Below are positions 46,690-59,688 of a DNA stretch of 64,000 bases, in pieces. This DNA is from Neoconidiobolus thromboides FSU 785. Taxonomy: Eukaryota > Entomophthoromycota > Entomophthoromycetes > Entomophthorales > Neoconidiobolaceae. The position numbers and the translations under genes were made by a program. Each line of letters starts with the position of its first letter. The first letter of the stretch is position 1. The stretch spans positions 1 to 64,000 of the forward strand of contig MU626288.1 in assembly GCA_025603075.1 (NCBI GenBank). The letters run 5' to 3'. Below the pieces are notes generated by a model. That model did no database searches. It had not been told where the DNA came from and was given only the letters and a program-made list of their open reading frames with translations.

Positions 46690-49416
46690 TTATCTAACTA
46701 CTTTTTTAGCAGTGCCAATTTGACATGAGTTAACTTTAGTAGCAAACTGTAGCGAATAAAGCGATTCCATAAAGTTAGACTTTAAGGGTGAGATATTGAC
46801 AAACATAAGTGTTTTTGAATTACCACCTAACGAATTTTGTAGTAAATAAGTGAGTTTGCTATTCCTATAAGGGATATGCGAATTTTGCTGAGAAAGTGAA
46901 TAAATGACATCGGAAAGAGAAGACAAAGATTTGTTAATAGCTTGAGTTTCTTTAAGCCTATCACCAGTTGATCCGGATTTATTGAGTGATTCAGACCCTG
47001 CCAAATCTATAAGATTCAATACTCCTTCCGATTTTTCTTGGGTTAAAGTATTGTGCCCTGTCAATCGCATAGTAAAAACACTATGGCTTCTTGAGGATCT
47101 TTCATTACAATTTGTTGAGGCAACTGCCCTATTTTTGGATGCTTTGTTTAAAAGATTATGAACAGTTTTGGGATTGCTTACATTTACTATCAAAGTCAGT
47201 TGATTAAAATTTTAACATACAAATAAATTACCAATAGTTATATCAGTTACAACAGTTCTCCCATTTGATTCATGTTTAATATCATGCCTTTTGTTATCAT
47301 TGCTATTGGAACCCAATAAGTCATGTAAAGTTTCATTATAAATTTCTACAAATTGACATTCCATTTTATATTTCCATCCCTTTTCTTTTAACTCATCAGC
47401 TGAATCAAATATTTGCTGTACTGCTCTTGGGATCATTCCTTCGGTTTCAATGTCTGCATTTTCTGGTCCTTCCATAGTAAAAGTTTTTCCGCTCCCAGTT
47501 TGCCCATAGGCAAATATACAAACTGGATAACCATCAAGTGCAGATTGAATTAATTGAGAAATATCTTCAAAAACGGTTGCTTGCTTAGTAGATGGCCCAT
47601 AAACCTAAAATAGGATTTGAATTTTGATACAAATAATTAAGAAATTAAATTACCTTATCAAATTTAAAAGGATAAACTTTAGTAGTTGCTTTTGAAAGTG
47701 ATGATTCCTAATTGATTTTAATTATTATTCATGCAAATTTATAGTAATATAGTATTACTTACTTTAACTTGTTTTAATTCAATACATTTTTTATCCCCAT
47801 TGATATCCGTAAAATTCAAATGAGATTGCTCAGTAGATTGATTACATTCAGTGCCTATTAAAGTCAATTAACATATTAATTAAGCTATTATGTCTTTACC
47901 AACCGGGGGCCGAACTCTACAAAAAACACGAATATTTCCTTTGAGTTCCTATGAAAAAACTTAGTACAAGGAAGACTATTTATCGCTATTAAATTACTTG
48001 GATAGTGTTATGTAACTGACGTCTAACTGTCTCTTCTGATCTAAGTTTAGCTTCGAGTTCTTCGATTGCGCCTTTCAATCCTTCAATATCTTTATTTAAT
48101 TTACCAATCGTTTCCCCTTTATCTGAAGCTTCTTTTTGTGATGCCTAAATTATAATAAGCAATTATTTCTATTTATAAATTAGTATTTGCTTACTTCTAA
48201 TTGATTTTTTAGTACACGGTTATCAGATTCTAACGTTATATAAGAGGTTGCTTGATTTGAAATTGTATTCTAAATAATAAAAATGAGTTAAATATAACTT
48301 CTATATAAATAAGTATTTACTGTAAGATTGGTGTTTTCTTCAATTTTAGCCTTTAACTGGGATGATACATTTTGTAGCTCGTTGTTTAACATGGTCTTTT
48401 CTCTAGTAGTGAAGTCCAATTTTGAATTTAATGATTGTATTTCTAATTCATGAGCCGATTTAAGAGTTCGTATATTATCTTCATTTTTATTGCTCAAGCT
48501 CTATTTAATAGTTTAATAATAAAGATCATAAAATAAATGTGAAATTACTTTTAGTTCACTTTCTAAATCTGTTATTTGATGAAGAAGTCCACTATTTTCT
48601 TGTGTTTTGACCTGAACACTATTTTCTAAACTTTTTCTAAACTCTTCAAGCTGTACAACTATTTGATAAAATATTATTGAACATGGTTTTTATTAACTTT
48701 AAGATTATATTACTTTGATTCTGACTTTCCTCTAATTTTTTATTGACATCTGTTAAATTATCTTTTGAGTGCTTTACTTGATGCCTGAGATAACTTGTAT
48801 TTAATTCCATATCTTCCAACCTTCCCTATAAAACTACGTTAATATTGCTTAAAGATAGTTAAAAACAATCACTTTAATATCCCAAGCCGGCCTCTTTGGT
48901 CGCTTTGGTGGAGTGGTAGGGTTTGTCTCATTTTCTATTAATATCCTTCTAGTATCAACCCCCCTTCCAGATCCATTTGATAATAAAGAAGAATCGTGAT
49001 TTGACCTTGACATTGAAGTATTTCTTGAGACTGTAGGGTTTGCTTTAGCAACCCTACTTTTAATCATCATAGTAGGCTTTGGAGTTGCAGAAGGCGATTT
49101 ACGTATTAAAGGTTGTGGTCGATTGGTTTTGGTAGTTGATGGTATTGCACTATTGGTTACTGGTTTATAAACTGCCTTACTGGTAGCTCGAACGCCACCT
49201 CCAGCACCACTTCCTTTTTTTAGTGTAATTGGTTTGCTTTTTTCTTTGTTTTTGTCTTCTATTGTTTTTATAGCTTCAATTGCTTCAGTTTTTCTCTTTT
49301 TTAAACTTTCGGTATCTAAAAGATCTTGATTCACCTTTGTTGGTGGTCTTATTCGACTTTTCGATGACTGTTTCGTTAATTAGTATCATTTAAGATGTTT
49401 TTTATTTCTTTACCAT
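46690..49416 (-). CDS. Kinesin-14, C-terminal minus-end-directed motor
   Basis: About ten exons, roughly 720 residues. Exon 1 is only the ATG (49414-49416), followed directly by GTAAAG; the intron has GATACTAATTAAC as branch site. Exon 2 starts [20 protein letters not shown] and is basic, Ser/Pro/Thr-rich, a likely second microtubule-binding tail with KRPKRPAWD at its end. Several short exons then encode a coiled coil ([20 protein letters not shown]). The motor is C-terminal: [15 protein letters not shown] (P-loop), [11 protein letters not shown] (switch I), LIDLAGSE (switch II) and [14 protein letters not shown], ending TAKKVVR. Motor position and order are those of Kar3/Ncd-type spindle kinesins. 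All nucleotide-binding residues are intact. Borders of the coiled-coil exons (47870-48830) are approximate. Confidence 0.9.
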
Positions 49417-49830
49417 TCTGAATGCTTAAAATATATTTTATATACAAAACAAGAAGTAAAGGGATGACTTAAATTATTTTTTTGTTCAAAGTTGAGATGG
49501 GATAAAATTGTAGCCAATTAATTTTGCTCATTTGTTCTAATTTTTCATTTAAGCCAATAATTAAAAAATTACAAAAACAGAGTGAAAATTTAGAATATTT
49601 CAATATTGGAATGATTTAACATCAAAAACTAACAACATAAAAGGTATAATGATAAAGTAAAATCGTATAGTATAGAGTTTATTTAGATGTACATAGCGCC
49701 ACAATTTACTGATGTCTTGATTTTTTGATAGCCTAAGTTTTGATAAATTTTAATGTCTAAATATTTTGATTAATATTATATAAGCAAGTAACTTTTAAAG
49801 CTTTACAAAATTGAATAAGTGCTTGAAATT
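49417..49830. other. Intergenic between kinesin and ENPP genes
   Basis: Promoter of the kinesin gene and 3' side of the phosphodiesterase gene. Nothing else seen. Confidence 0.5.
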
Positions 49831-51352
49831 TTAGGGCCAAAAATTTAAAGTTCCGTTATTAGGAGTATGTGGAATACCTAAAATCCTTTCAAACAAGTTA
49901 AATAATTCAATATTGCGAAATGGCTCTAACTCCTTTTTAAACTGTTTAAAGTAAGGACCAAAACCTATGAAAATTGAATGCATATCAATATCATTTTCAT
50001 TAAATCCATGAATCCCAGACATATGCCGTGGAGTCGAAAGATGTTTAACAGCTTTTTTAATACTAAAATAATATCCCTAAAACAATAAATAAATCAATAA
50101 AACAGAAAAGTATTTACCCGTTTAGGTATTAAAATTAACTCTGATATCCGTGAGTTATCTGATGGAAACAGTTGCTTTCTTTTAAATACTTTCACCAAAT
50201 CACTGAGTCTTTCTTCTTCTTTTTTTAATTGTTCATATATTACATCTATTGTTGTTTCATTAAACAAACTCAATCCAGCATATGGATACATGTGTATACT
50301 TTTAACTGTGTTGAGATCAATTACATCATCCAGATAAATAACATTTTTCCTTTCAATTTTACTCATCCCATGGTCACTCACGATAATAATGTTAACTTCA
50401 TCTAGCATGTTCTTTTTCTTAAGTCCATTAAATAAGCTCCCAATTGCTTTATCTACTTTTTTAATAGTTTTATCCAAAACAAAAGAATTAGATCCTAAAA
50501 GATGACCCACTGTATCTACTTCTGGAAAATAGCTTAATATTAGCCTTGGACGCAACTCTATTGGATTATCTAGTTTATCCAATATATTATTTATCTTACG
50601 ATTAGGCAGTATCAGTTTGTTATAAAGCTCCAAATAATCCGGTGAGCTATCCTCATATTTTATATCCGAGCCTGGCCACATTTGTACCATTGTTTTTATC
50701 CCATTTTTTTTAGCTGCCTTCCAAATCTATTGAAATATAACTAAAAGAATAGATTTATCAAATTAAAGTTACTGGTGTCCCTTTCCAAAACTCAGGATCT
50801 CTGATCGAGTCTTTGATACGTGTAGTAAATGTCTTTTTCAAGTCTGGGGCATAAAAGTCGTTGCCAACTATACCATGGTATTCTGGAAACAGTCCAGTTA
50901 CCATACTAAAGTGGTTAGGAAATGTTACAACCTAAAATTTAATATTATGAATAAACAAAGCATAAAAATTTTTTACTGGAAAGCAAGGGATCATATGTTT
51001 TGCTCTTATGCCTATATTGACTAACAAAATAAGTAATAGCATTTTAAAGACGGTAAAGCTAGCTTACTTAATTGGTTTAAGTTCGGAGTTATGTTTCGCT
51101 CCAAGTATTCATTGCGAAATCCGTCTAGAGATAAAAGTACAACCGTTTGGTTGTCTTTTTTAACTAGCGCTTCTTTTTCAACTGTAACTGTGACATCATT
51201 CTTAGAACTATATCCTTGTATCAGAAATATAAAAAAGAAAGATATTAGTAGCGTAAACAATAAGCAGAGTAATGGTATCTTTCTCTATAAAAATTAAATT
51301 TATAATTTAATATGATTTTATTTTAATGTAATTACACTTTAATTACTCTCAT
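49831..51352 (-). CDS. ENPP-type nucleotide pyrophosphatase/phosphodiesterase
   Basis: About five exons, roughly 430 residues. Exon 1 is ATGAGA only; exon 2 continues RKIPLLCLLFTLLISFFFIF, a signal peptide or type II anchor. The alkaline-phosphatase-fold core is complete: VVLLSLDGFRNEYL (metal Asp), CFPVVTFPNHFSMVTGLFPE with the nucleophilic Thr in TFPNH, YHGIVGNDF, GTPIWKAAKKNGI, YFPEVDTVGH (metal Asp and His), VSDHGM (metal Asp and His) and SGIHGFN (metal His). It ends PNNGTLNFWP, much like other fungal NPPs. It should cleave phosphodiester or pyrophosphate bonds of extracellular nucleotides at the cell surface or in the secretory lumen, as yeast Npp1/Npp2 do. No C-terminal nuclease-like domain is present, as expected for the short fungal type. 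Confidence 0.92.
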
Positions 51353-52150
51353 TTTTTGTTAGTTAGCTGGCTACAATTGAAAGACATTTCACTTGTGTGA
51401 CTTTTAAAACTTTTATATTTCCAAGTGAACTGAAATCTACGTCTACTTCATTGAGTTTAATTGATTTTAACTTCACAATTTTTGCAAAAGCAAGCTTTTA
51501 CTTTTATTTATTTGCAAAACTCACCCACTATTTAAATTCACCTTAAGATAAAGTATAATCATTTAGCATTGCGATATGTCACCAACGAATTATATTAAAT
51601 CATGGAATAAACATAATTTTAGAATACTAATCACTACTTATCCATTGAATACCTCCGTTAATGCATTGGGAACAATCAATTTATATCCTTTTCTTAATTG
51701 GGAATTTACAATTTTATTTTTTAATCAACACTTTAGTAAAATTATACCGGTTAACGCTTATATTACATATAACTAGAATAACGAATAAGCTATCAAAAAA
51801 GTAACGGTAAAGTATCTGTAAATTGTTTATAGACCCTATTGTACAATAGGTTCTATTAAGTCTATCTTTGTTAAGCTTGAATAGTTTAATTTAGTTGATC
51901 TTATTAAATATAAAATGAGTAAACAAATTAAGTAAATAACATCTGCAATTACCCTTTAAAACCTATTATTAACCTTATAAATCTTATTAGCATATAGTAC
52001 TATTTTAAGTTAATAATATTATAGAGGAAAAATTCGGAAATTCAAAATTATTTATTATAATAAGGGATCAAGTTAAACCTTGGAGAATATCAATGTATCA
52101 AACACAGAAAATTAGCTAAAAAATTGAAAATTGTTAAAAAAATGAGTAAA
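51353..52150. other. Intergenic, no gene seen
   Basis: Promoter of the ENPP gene and 3' side of the Zn2Cys6 gene. The frame at 51576-51776 shows no family features. Confidence 0.5.
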
Positions 52151-53911
52151 TTATGTAAGAACAAGAACTGGAATTCCTATTGCTTTAAGTGTTATATCAA
52201 TAAGCGCAAGGCTTGTTTCCACCGACGTTTTAAACAATGGAATAGTTCGAAGGAAATAAAAAAGCTCAAGCCCTTCGTATATAAGCTTATCACATTCTTT
52301 AAGAAATTGGTAGTGACAGGCCAAAAATCGAATACAATTATAAACTGAAAATATACGATTATTGGAGTAAGGGAAAGGGCCTAGGCGTTGATTGTATTGA
52401 AATAGACGGGCAATACATTTTATACATGCCCTTATATCCTGTAAATCATCTACTTTAGAAACACTTCTCTTTAATTCATACAATGAAACATAAACAGAAT
52501 TACTTAATAATCCCACCGAATTTAAAATAACGTCTATCAAAGGTGTAAATTTTACATAGACATGACTCTTTTTAAGTTTATGTAAACGGTAGAAAGCTTT
52601 AAAGGTATACTCTTTAAGAACATCAAAATAAACTTGGATTTCTTTACAAAAATTCTGAGAAAAATGCTTCTTTTCCTCAATCTGCTTAAATAACTGGAAG
52701 ATGATATATAAATTTTTGGCCAAGTTATATCTAAACTCCCCCATAATCATCAATAGCTCATATTCTAATTTTTTATATACATCATGTTTATAATTTAAGC
52801 TTTTAGTCCATATATTAGAGTGATTGAAACAGCCACTGGAGCGTGGGTTACTATTAGTATCAAAATATAGAGCTGCTGAATAGGCTAGCTGTTTTTCTAG
52901 CTGTATATGAAATGGAAGTTTTCTACTTGGCTGAACGTGTAATCCAATAGCATGGCAAATCTTAATAATATCAAACAATAAATGGTTTGGAGGAGAATAA
53001 GGATGTCCACGAAGCCCGTTGGCTAAGATTAATAGTGTTTGAACCCATATTAAATTTGGATTCTTTATTAATTTGGTTATAATCCCGATTAATACTTCTT
53101 TCAATTGTTTTCCTAATGCCTTGACTTCTTCATTCTCTTCTATTAATGTTAGCCCAACTAATATTACAGCAGCTTTTACCAAAATGGATCGAGGTTTATT
53201 GCAAAAGTCGTCCATAGAAAATAATGGGAATACAATATTAACGTATTTAAAATAAGCAAATGTTGCTTTCCTTGTAATCGAATGATTAAGTATAAAACGA
53301 TTCATTGATGGTATTGATACTTCTAAGCTATTTGATGTTGGTAAGTTCATAGATCTTAAAAAGAAGAATATACCAGCTATTGGATCAATTTCATACATCC
53401 TACTTAGCTTTTCCTGACTTTTCAATATAACTAAGAAGGAGTAAATAGGGAACCTGCTAACTGTCATAGAGGCTATATCGAATTTGGGCATTTTTAATTT
53501 AAAGATAGGAGCTCTTAAAACGCTGCTATTGATCTCTTTTGAAATGAGTTGGGATAAATTTTCTTTAAACATCTCTTCTTCGACTTCTACTTTCACTTCC
53601 TTAGATATAAGCTGAGATAGGTTTTCTTTAATTATTTTACCTTCCATCTCTTTTTTCGCTCTTTCTTTTTTCTTACTATGCCTAGTTAATATCAAAGAGT
53701 TGAATATACAACTATAAAATTTATCATCTTGCTGCATAAAATGTTTTCGCTGTAATTTTCTTTCTCTTTTACACTCTAAACCTTTTGCAACACACAAAGA
53801 ACATTTTGGTAATTTTCTATCGCATCTCCTTTTAAATGTATGACAATTATCACATACTTGCATTCCCCCATTTGACTGATGTGTTAAAGATAAATTGAGA
53901 TTTGATTTCAT
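52151..53911 (-). CDS. Zn2Cys6 fungal transcription factor
   Basis: Single exon, 586 residues. The DNA-binding binuclear cluster is near the N-terminus, CDNCHTFKRRCDRKLPKC then SLCVAKGLEC, with Cys at 20, 23, 30, 37, 40 and 47 (C-x2-C-x6-C-x6-C-x2-C-x6-C), followed by a basic linker (KRERKLQRKHF). Two near-identical short segments follow: KIIKENLSQLISKEVKVE and MFKENLSQLISKEINSS, a local duplication. The remainder resembles the fungal regulatory middle region with helices such as HPYSPPNHLLFDIIKICHAI. The target genes cannot be inferred. The nearest neighbour upstream is more than 2 kb away. Confidence 0.88.
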   Translation of the reverse strand: MKSNLNLSLTHQSNGGMQVCDNCHTFKRRCDRKLPKCSLCVAKGLECKRERKLQRKHFMQQDDKFYSCIFNSLILTRHSKKKERAKKEMEGKIIKENLSQLISKEVKVEVEEEMFKENLSQLISKEINSSVLRAPIFKLKMPKFDIASMTVSRFPIYSFLVILKSQEKLSRMYEIDPIAGIFFFLRSMNLPTSNSLEVSIPSMNRFILNHSITRKATFAYFKYVNIVFPLFSMDDFCNKPRSILVKAAVILVGLTLIEENEEVKALGKQLKEVLIGIITKLIKNPNLIWVQTLLILANGLRGHPYSPPNHLLFDIIKICHAIGLHVQPSRKLPFHIQLEKQLAYSAALYFDTNSNPRSSGCFNHSNIWTKSLNYKHDVYKKLEYELLMIMGEFRYNLAKNLYIIFQLFKQIEEKKHFSQNFCKEIQVYFDVLKEYTFKAFYRLHKLKKSHVYVKFTPLIDVILNSVGLLSNSVYVSLYELKRSVSKVDDLQDIRACIKCIARLFQYNQRLGPFPYSNNRIFSVYNCIRFLACHYQFLKECDKLIYEGLELFYFLRTIPLFKTSVETSLALIDITLKAIGIPVLVLT

Positions 53912-54713
53912 AAGAATAAAAAAGTAAAAATTTATAATGTCTAAAATCTGGTATATATGAATTTTCGGGTTACTACCGGATTTGCAGTGTTAAAACCTAT
54001 TGGAGGGTGATTCAGATAATGCTTTTATTTTATTGGACTATTTAAATGGTAAGTTTATTTTTAACCTTTTTCTGTATTAATAGGATAAATACTGGCTTAT
54101 TCTGATTAGATGTGTGATTAAGTATTGTTTTCTAATGTCACATTATATTGATTACCTTCGTTAAATACAATGAATACAATTTAACCAATTAAAACAAGAA
54201 GGGACTTAGTTTATCTTAACTATAATGATATCCTTCATAAAAGACTTTTTGTGTTTAGTTGCTATATAAAAGTCCTTAAAAGTATGTTAAAGAGCTACTT
54301 AATGATTCCATTTTTGATCATTTGTGTAATGTTAAGTTTGTCAAATACATTTCATTTGAATAATTTATGCTATTAACTTTATTCGATAACTCTGATTATA
54401 AGTGAATTAATTGAAAAATCTAGATTAATTAATTTTAAAAATCAAAAATTAAAAATTATTATCAACCAATATATATCATACATTGTATAATTAATTGTAT
54501 AATAGCATCAATCTATTCAAAGTAATCTTTGATTAACTATTATTTTATATTTATTAAACATATTATAGCAGATTATTTAATTCTAATCATAATTAGTAAA
54601 ATTAATCTTTTTCATCATCATTTATCTTTAAAAGCATAATATTAGTTATTTTAAGTAATTTTAACAAGTGTTCAACCATTTTTATTTTAGAAGTCACTAA
54701 ATGAAATTTATGT

Positions 54714-54797
54714 TATACTTTTTAGTTTCATCACTTTTTCCATTTTTAAGTGCTATTGAGCGGAAAAAGTGTTATTGAACTTAAAGAAGATAACATA
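54714..54797 (+). repeat. MITE copy g (degenerate)
   Basis: Only the core is well kept: GTTTCATCACTTTTTCCATT then TAAGTGCTATTGAGCGGAAA. The outer inverted repeats have decayed, so the borders are uncertain. Confidence 0.6.
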
Positions 54798-55107
54798 TAC
54801 TATATGAATTGATTGTAAAAGTGTACCTTATTTTTGAAAAAATAAACTTTAGTAATATAATGTTTTTTGCTGCGCTATTTAGACAACAAATTTAATGACT
54901 CTTTCAAGTTAAATATATTGATAATAATTAATAATGTTGTTGTTCGATTCATATATTAAAATTATATATAAAAAGAGTCATAATTTATCTTAAAATCTAT
55001 CAAAAATAGTATTATATACAAGTTATAAATAAATCTTAACACAAGATTAGTGAAAAACTGTATATTATAAACTCAATGATATGCAAATTAATATTTAGTT
55101 AATAGCA

Positions 55108-55208
55108 TATGGAAGTGTTTTTTTTTCATTATTTTTTCCACTTTTTAAGCGCTATTTAAGTAGAAAGATTATTAATAAAATTCTTAAATACAAAAATACA
55201 TCCCCATA
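55108..55208 (+). repeat. MITE copy h
   Basis: Starts TATGGAAGTGTTTTTTTTTC and ends AAATACATCCCCATA, with TA flanks. The inner arms are TTTTTTCCACTTTTTAAGCG and AAGTAGAAAGATT. Very similar to copy f. Confidence 0.85.
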
Positions 55209-56297
55209 TTCAAAATTTCGATTTTACAATTACCTTAATTTCCAATATTATTAGTATAGAAGGATGTCTACTATTTAATTACCAATTATCTTAACAAATT
55301 TATATGCCAATAAATTAAATACTGTGATTATTAAGCTAATTATAATATCAAAAAAATATCATTATTAATATAATAATATTTTCATATTTAGATTGTCTAA
55401 AGCTATCAAATAAATCCAAATAGCAAAACGTATTAATGCTATTCTTCTTATAGCTTTTTTTTCAACTTTGTACACGTCTTATTTTCCAAGATAGATAAAT
55501 AATTTTAGCTCATGCTACCCCCTGTACCATATGAGTAGCTTATTACACATTTCACAACTTTTTTTATAAAAGAACGACCTCAATGTTTCTATAGATATAT
55601 AACTAATATAATAAAATGAATTTTTGGCTAGAAAAACTCAGTTACACTTTCTATCGCATTAGATATCCGTATTCTCAATGTCAATCTTTCGAACCTAGAT
55701 TAGAGTCCTTAGATACCCCCTTGTTTATACTTCAAAACTTCCACTCTAACTCATTTTTACTTTTTATATATTCTGTGGTTCTTTAGAATTTTACTACCCT
55801 AAATGAGCTTATATTATTGTAGTGACATGTAATCCGAAAAAAAGACAAAAAGGTTGTTTTAATTATATTCCATTTAAGCTATTCATTTTTTATTGTGAGT
55901 AACCACTTATTGTTTATATATATATTAATTGTTTGACTTATACTTTTAAGAATGTTCTTAAATTGTTTTTACATATAAAAAAGTACCCATACTATCCTTA
56001 TTTTGAAATTAAAAGTTATAATGTTTATATAAAATAAAGTGTACTTTATTTAGTTAAATTAAAATTTTTTTAAACATTGAGTCGCCTCAACCCATGATAA
56101 AGTTATATAAATATCTAAGCAAGCCAAGCCAACTTTGAATAATATTCAATAGGATGAAATGCAAATATTTACAAAGAAACTAAGAGATTTTGTATTTTTG
56201 CGTAAACAAATCTATAAAAAACAAAGAAACTGTATAATTTACTAAAAATAATTTCAGTAATTCTTTTTTATTTATTTGAACTTAAAGGATTTTAGAA

Positions 56298-59000
56298 ATG
56301 GGCTATGGAAATAAGTCATTCTCAAGTGTAGTAACACGTAGGGAAGGTGAAGAGTTAGCTGAATCACCTGCAAGTAAAACAAGCAAGCTTTACAACAACA
56401 GTAGTTCAAAGTTTAGCGACCATGATATCTCTCTTGCCGTTTCAAATACTGATGATAGATATGAAAAAAACAATCGATTACTCCATGATACATCACAAGA
56501 ACTATCATTTGTATTGTCAAATAATGATGATGAAAATGAGAAGCGTAATAGAAGGAAGCAGGCCTTAGAATTTAAAAAAGAAAAAAATAAAAGGCCTATA
56601 CTGTTACCTCAAGCGCATAAAAATAAACAAAACGAGGTTAATTCTGCCAACGAAGCCCCTCTCCCGGTGTTTACTAACTTATCCCCGGAAGAAATCAACA
56701 AAAGATATGAGCAGTGGATGAAAATAGCTGCAGATAATGTATCCTTTACTGAAATTGAAATGATAAAATATTAAAACGTTATTAGAAAATTAATACTACG
56801 AATACGTGGAACTTTGAGCTTATTGATTATTTCTCGAAAATCAACTATTTCAAGGATGGTAATTCAATTAATTTTCAAAAGGCTTCCTGTACTCTTGATG
56901 GCTGCGTAAAAATCTATACATCTCGTGTTGACTCTGTTGCTTCTGAAACTGGGATACTTTTAAATGGATTGGCTGAAAGCACTGGTATGCCGGTTATGTT
57001 TACATATGTTAAAATCACTCATCAATTTTAGCTAAACGTATTAAACAAATTGAGCAAGAACTCGAAGGTGGTAATGAAACAGGGAAAAAAAAAGTAAATT
57101 ATTTTAAAAAATATTTAACATATCTGAATTTCAAAGACTGCGAAATCAGAGCAGACTTTAGTAAAAGACTTTTCTTCAATTAATGTTAAAAGCTTCGACT
57201 CAGAATTTAGTGTTGATCCTCTATTTAGAAAAACTTGTGCCGATTTTGATGAAGGTGGCGCAAGAGGCCTCTTATTAAATCATTTAAGTATCCAAGGAGA
57301 TGGAAGACTTATATTTGATGCTAGTGATTGTTTAACTGAAGGCCCAGAACTTAAAGTAGAAATTTTACAACCTTCTAATGAAAAAAAGCTACTTTGTTTA
57401 AGTGGTCTTTTTGGTATTTGAGATATAATTAAATGGATTAAAACTAATATAGGTTTAGGCCAAGAATTCGATGATGAAAACTTAGTGTCAAAAGATATTT
57501 GCCCAGATCTAAAAAACTTCGATTATAACTCCCATACTGCTCTTGAGCTGCCCAATTATGATGACTATCCTGAAAACTCTGACGGTGAGATTGAAAATGA
57601 AGAACAAGATAGCTTTTTTATGGAACAAAATGAACTTTTTCACGATATAACTATGATGACTTTTGCTAAGCAAAATGGTGCTTTTGACGAAGAAGAGCTG
57701 GTTACAGATGATAAAATTAAGGAAGAAAATCAAGAAGAGGAAATTGAAAAGCCAGGGATTACACTTCTTGCCGAATCAGATAATATATATTCTTATTTTG
57801 ATCAGCGTGTTATGAAAAATTGGGCAGGTCCAGAGCACTGGAGATTAAAAAGAGAAGCAAAAAGTAAGCTAGAATTTATCATAAAGCCATTGTAATTGAC
57901 TTCATTAGCCAATAAAGAGCCAATCACTCAAGAGAAGAAGCCCAAGACTGAAAAAGTAGAATTTGAGTTTAATTTCCAAGAGCATGTAGACCCAATTAAC
58001 ATTGATGATTTTTTCGATTCTGGAAAAGGTTCAACCCTCTCTCGGAAACTTTATGATAAAAATTCAGGATTAAACACTCTACCTGAAGATCTGCAGCTCA
58101 ATTCTAAAACATTTTTTAGTTTGTTCACAAAGCCTACTTTTACGGTAACTATTTTATTTTACTTTATTTTGTTCTGATTTATTTTAGCTGAAACCTAAGA
58201 AACTAATTGACAACAAGAGTTCAGGAAACGAGTCTTATATTGGTTGGTTATTTTTTAAGTAAAGTTAATTTTATTAAATATATATAGTTATACCTGAAGA
58301 TAACGGAAATCATATAAATATTGATGGTTATGAAGATCATAGTACCCCTGGTCCTATGATGGATTTTGGTTCAGAGCATCCAACTGAAATCGAAGGTATT
58401 AATATAATAAGTTTACAAATGATAGATAGTAAAGTTTAAAGATCACAATATTCTGGATGGATTACAAGGAAGGGATGACTCCTTTGCTAGTTTAAATGAA
58501 GAATTACGAGATGAAGCAAATTTAAATATTGGTGCTCAAACTTTACCAGAGTTAAAGCGTATACAAGCTTTAAAAATTGATTACGCCAGAACTGCAAAAA
58601 GAGTGGATGTTAAGCTGCTTAAAGATAATATTTGGAAGATTATTGTAAGATGTAGTTTTTTAATTTAGATTTGCCTAATACTTTATAGAATGATGAAGGT
58701 CCAATTGATACCAAGGGTATTTTGGATAAAATTAATGAGGACAAAGATGAAATCTTAGATACTATATCTAAGCCTATAAACAGTTTAGCATTCTCCAAAG
58801 TTGTTAAAGATCTACCCTTAGCATATCCAAAAAAGAAGGCTAAAGATTTATCTGTCCCATTTTGTTTTATATGTCTTCTTCATTTAGCTAATGAGCATAA
58901 TTTGGAAATTGAAGCAGATTCTGATATGAAAGAGCTTATTATTAAAAAAGAGGAGGTAAAGGAGGAGGAAGAAGAAGGGGAAGAAGAGTACATGGAATAA
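56298..59000 (+). CDS. Condensin complex subunit 2 (Brn1/CAP-H/Barren)
   Basis: About ten exons, roughly 760 residues, normal for the family. Exon 1 carries NDDENEKRNRRKQALEF and PEEINKRYEQWMKIAADN. Exon 2 continues KINTTNTWNFELIDYF and then NSINFQKASCTLDGCVKIYT with SRVDSVASETG, the invariant kleisin N-terminal block. Later parts hold DPLFRKTCADFDEGGARGLL, EFNFQEHVDPINIDDFF, LPELKRIQALKIDYARTAKR with VDVKLLKDNIW (the winged-helix C-terminus that binds SMC) and VPFCFICLLHLANEHNLEIE. The tail is Glu-rich. As kleisin it closes the Smc2-Smc4 ring and recruits the HEAT subunits. An apparent in-frame stop at 57893-57895 lies in a 49-nt intron (GTAAGC at about 57867 to ATTAG), and another near 57420 in a 41-nt intron, so the gene is intact. 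Confidence 0.93.
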
Positions 59001-59688
59001 ACTTTAACCTTATTAAATTAAATTTTGAGCTTGTATAAATTATTTTAGAATTACTAGATAGACCAAAGTTTGAATTTATAACTTAGATGTTTATATATGG
59101 ATATTTTTTTATCTTCATTACTTTTTCCATTTTTAAGCACTATTTGAGTGGAAAGATTGTTAGCAAAATTCTTAAACGAAAAAATACATCCCTATATTGC
59201 TCTTTAATTTTTAAAATTGCTTTAAAATTTTAGCTATTTAAATCTAATATAAAAATCAAATCAAGTCATCTAATGTTCAGTACTTGATCCTAGATTGATT
59301 TTGTACACTGTAAAATATGATAAATGTCAGTTTGCTTAGCTTTAACTTAAAGTTAATTAAATCAGAATATTGAATATAAGATGCGAAGTCTTTTATTATT
59401 TTAATAAAATATCAAGTATTTATAATAACTTAATATTAAATAAAATTTTAACCTTAAAAATAGTAATAAAAAATTAATGGCATTTTTGGATTTGGAATTT
59501 AAAAACTATTTCTATTTAAATAAGAGTAATGGAACTAAAGATTTATAAGGTAGGTATAATTGAAGCAAAATACTGTCTGTATGTAACATAGAAATATTTA
59601 AAGTTTTTTATTACATCATTGAAGCCCATTATTAATTTAAATTGTAAAGTTTAAATTGAACAAATATAAATAAATTAAAAGGTTGATT
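59001..59688. other. Convergent 3' region with a MITE
   Basis: Between the stop codons of the condensin and porin genes. It holds MITE copy i. Confidence 0.5.
59096..59196 (+). repeat. MITE copy i
   Basis: Reads TATGGATATTTTTTTATCTT to AAAAATACATCCCTATA, with TA flanks. It lies about 95 bp past the condensin stop codon and may be transcribed in its 3' untranslated region. Confidence 0.8.

Larger units (their letters stand above)
53912..56297. other. Intergenic with two MITE copies
   Basis: 2.4 kb, divergent promoters for the Zn2Cys6 gene and the condensin gene. MITE copies g and h lie inside. No gene recognised. Confidence 0.5.

Noticed and set aside
57485-57900. In-frame stop codon in the condensin gene at 57893-57895, suggesting a broken gene or readthrough
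   Set aside because: A 49-nt intron with GTAAGC donor and ATTAG acceptor removes it and keeps the frame, so the gene is intact.
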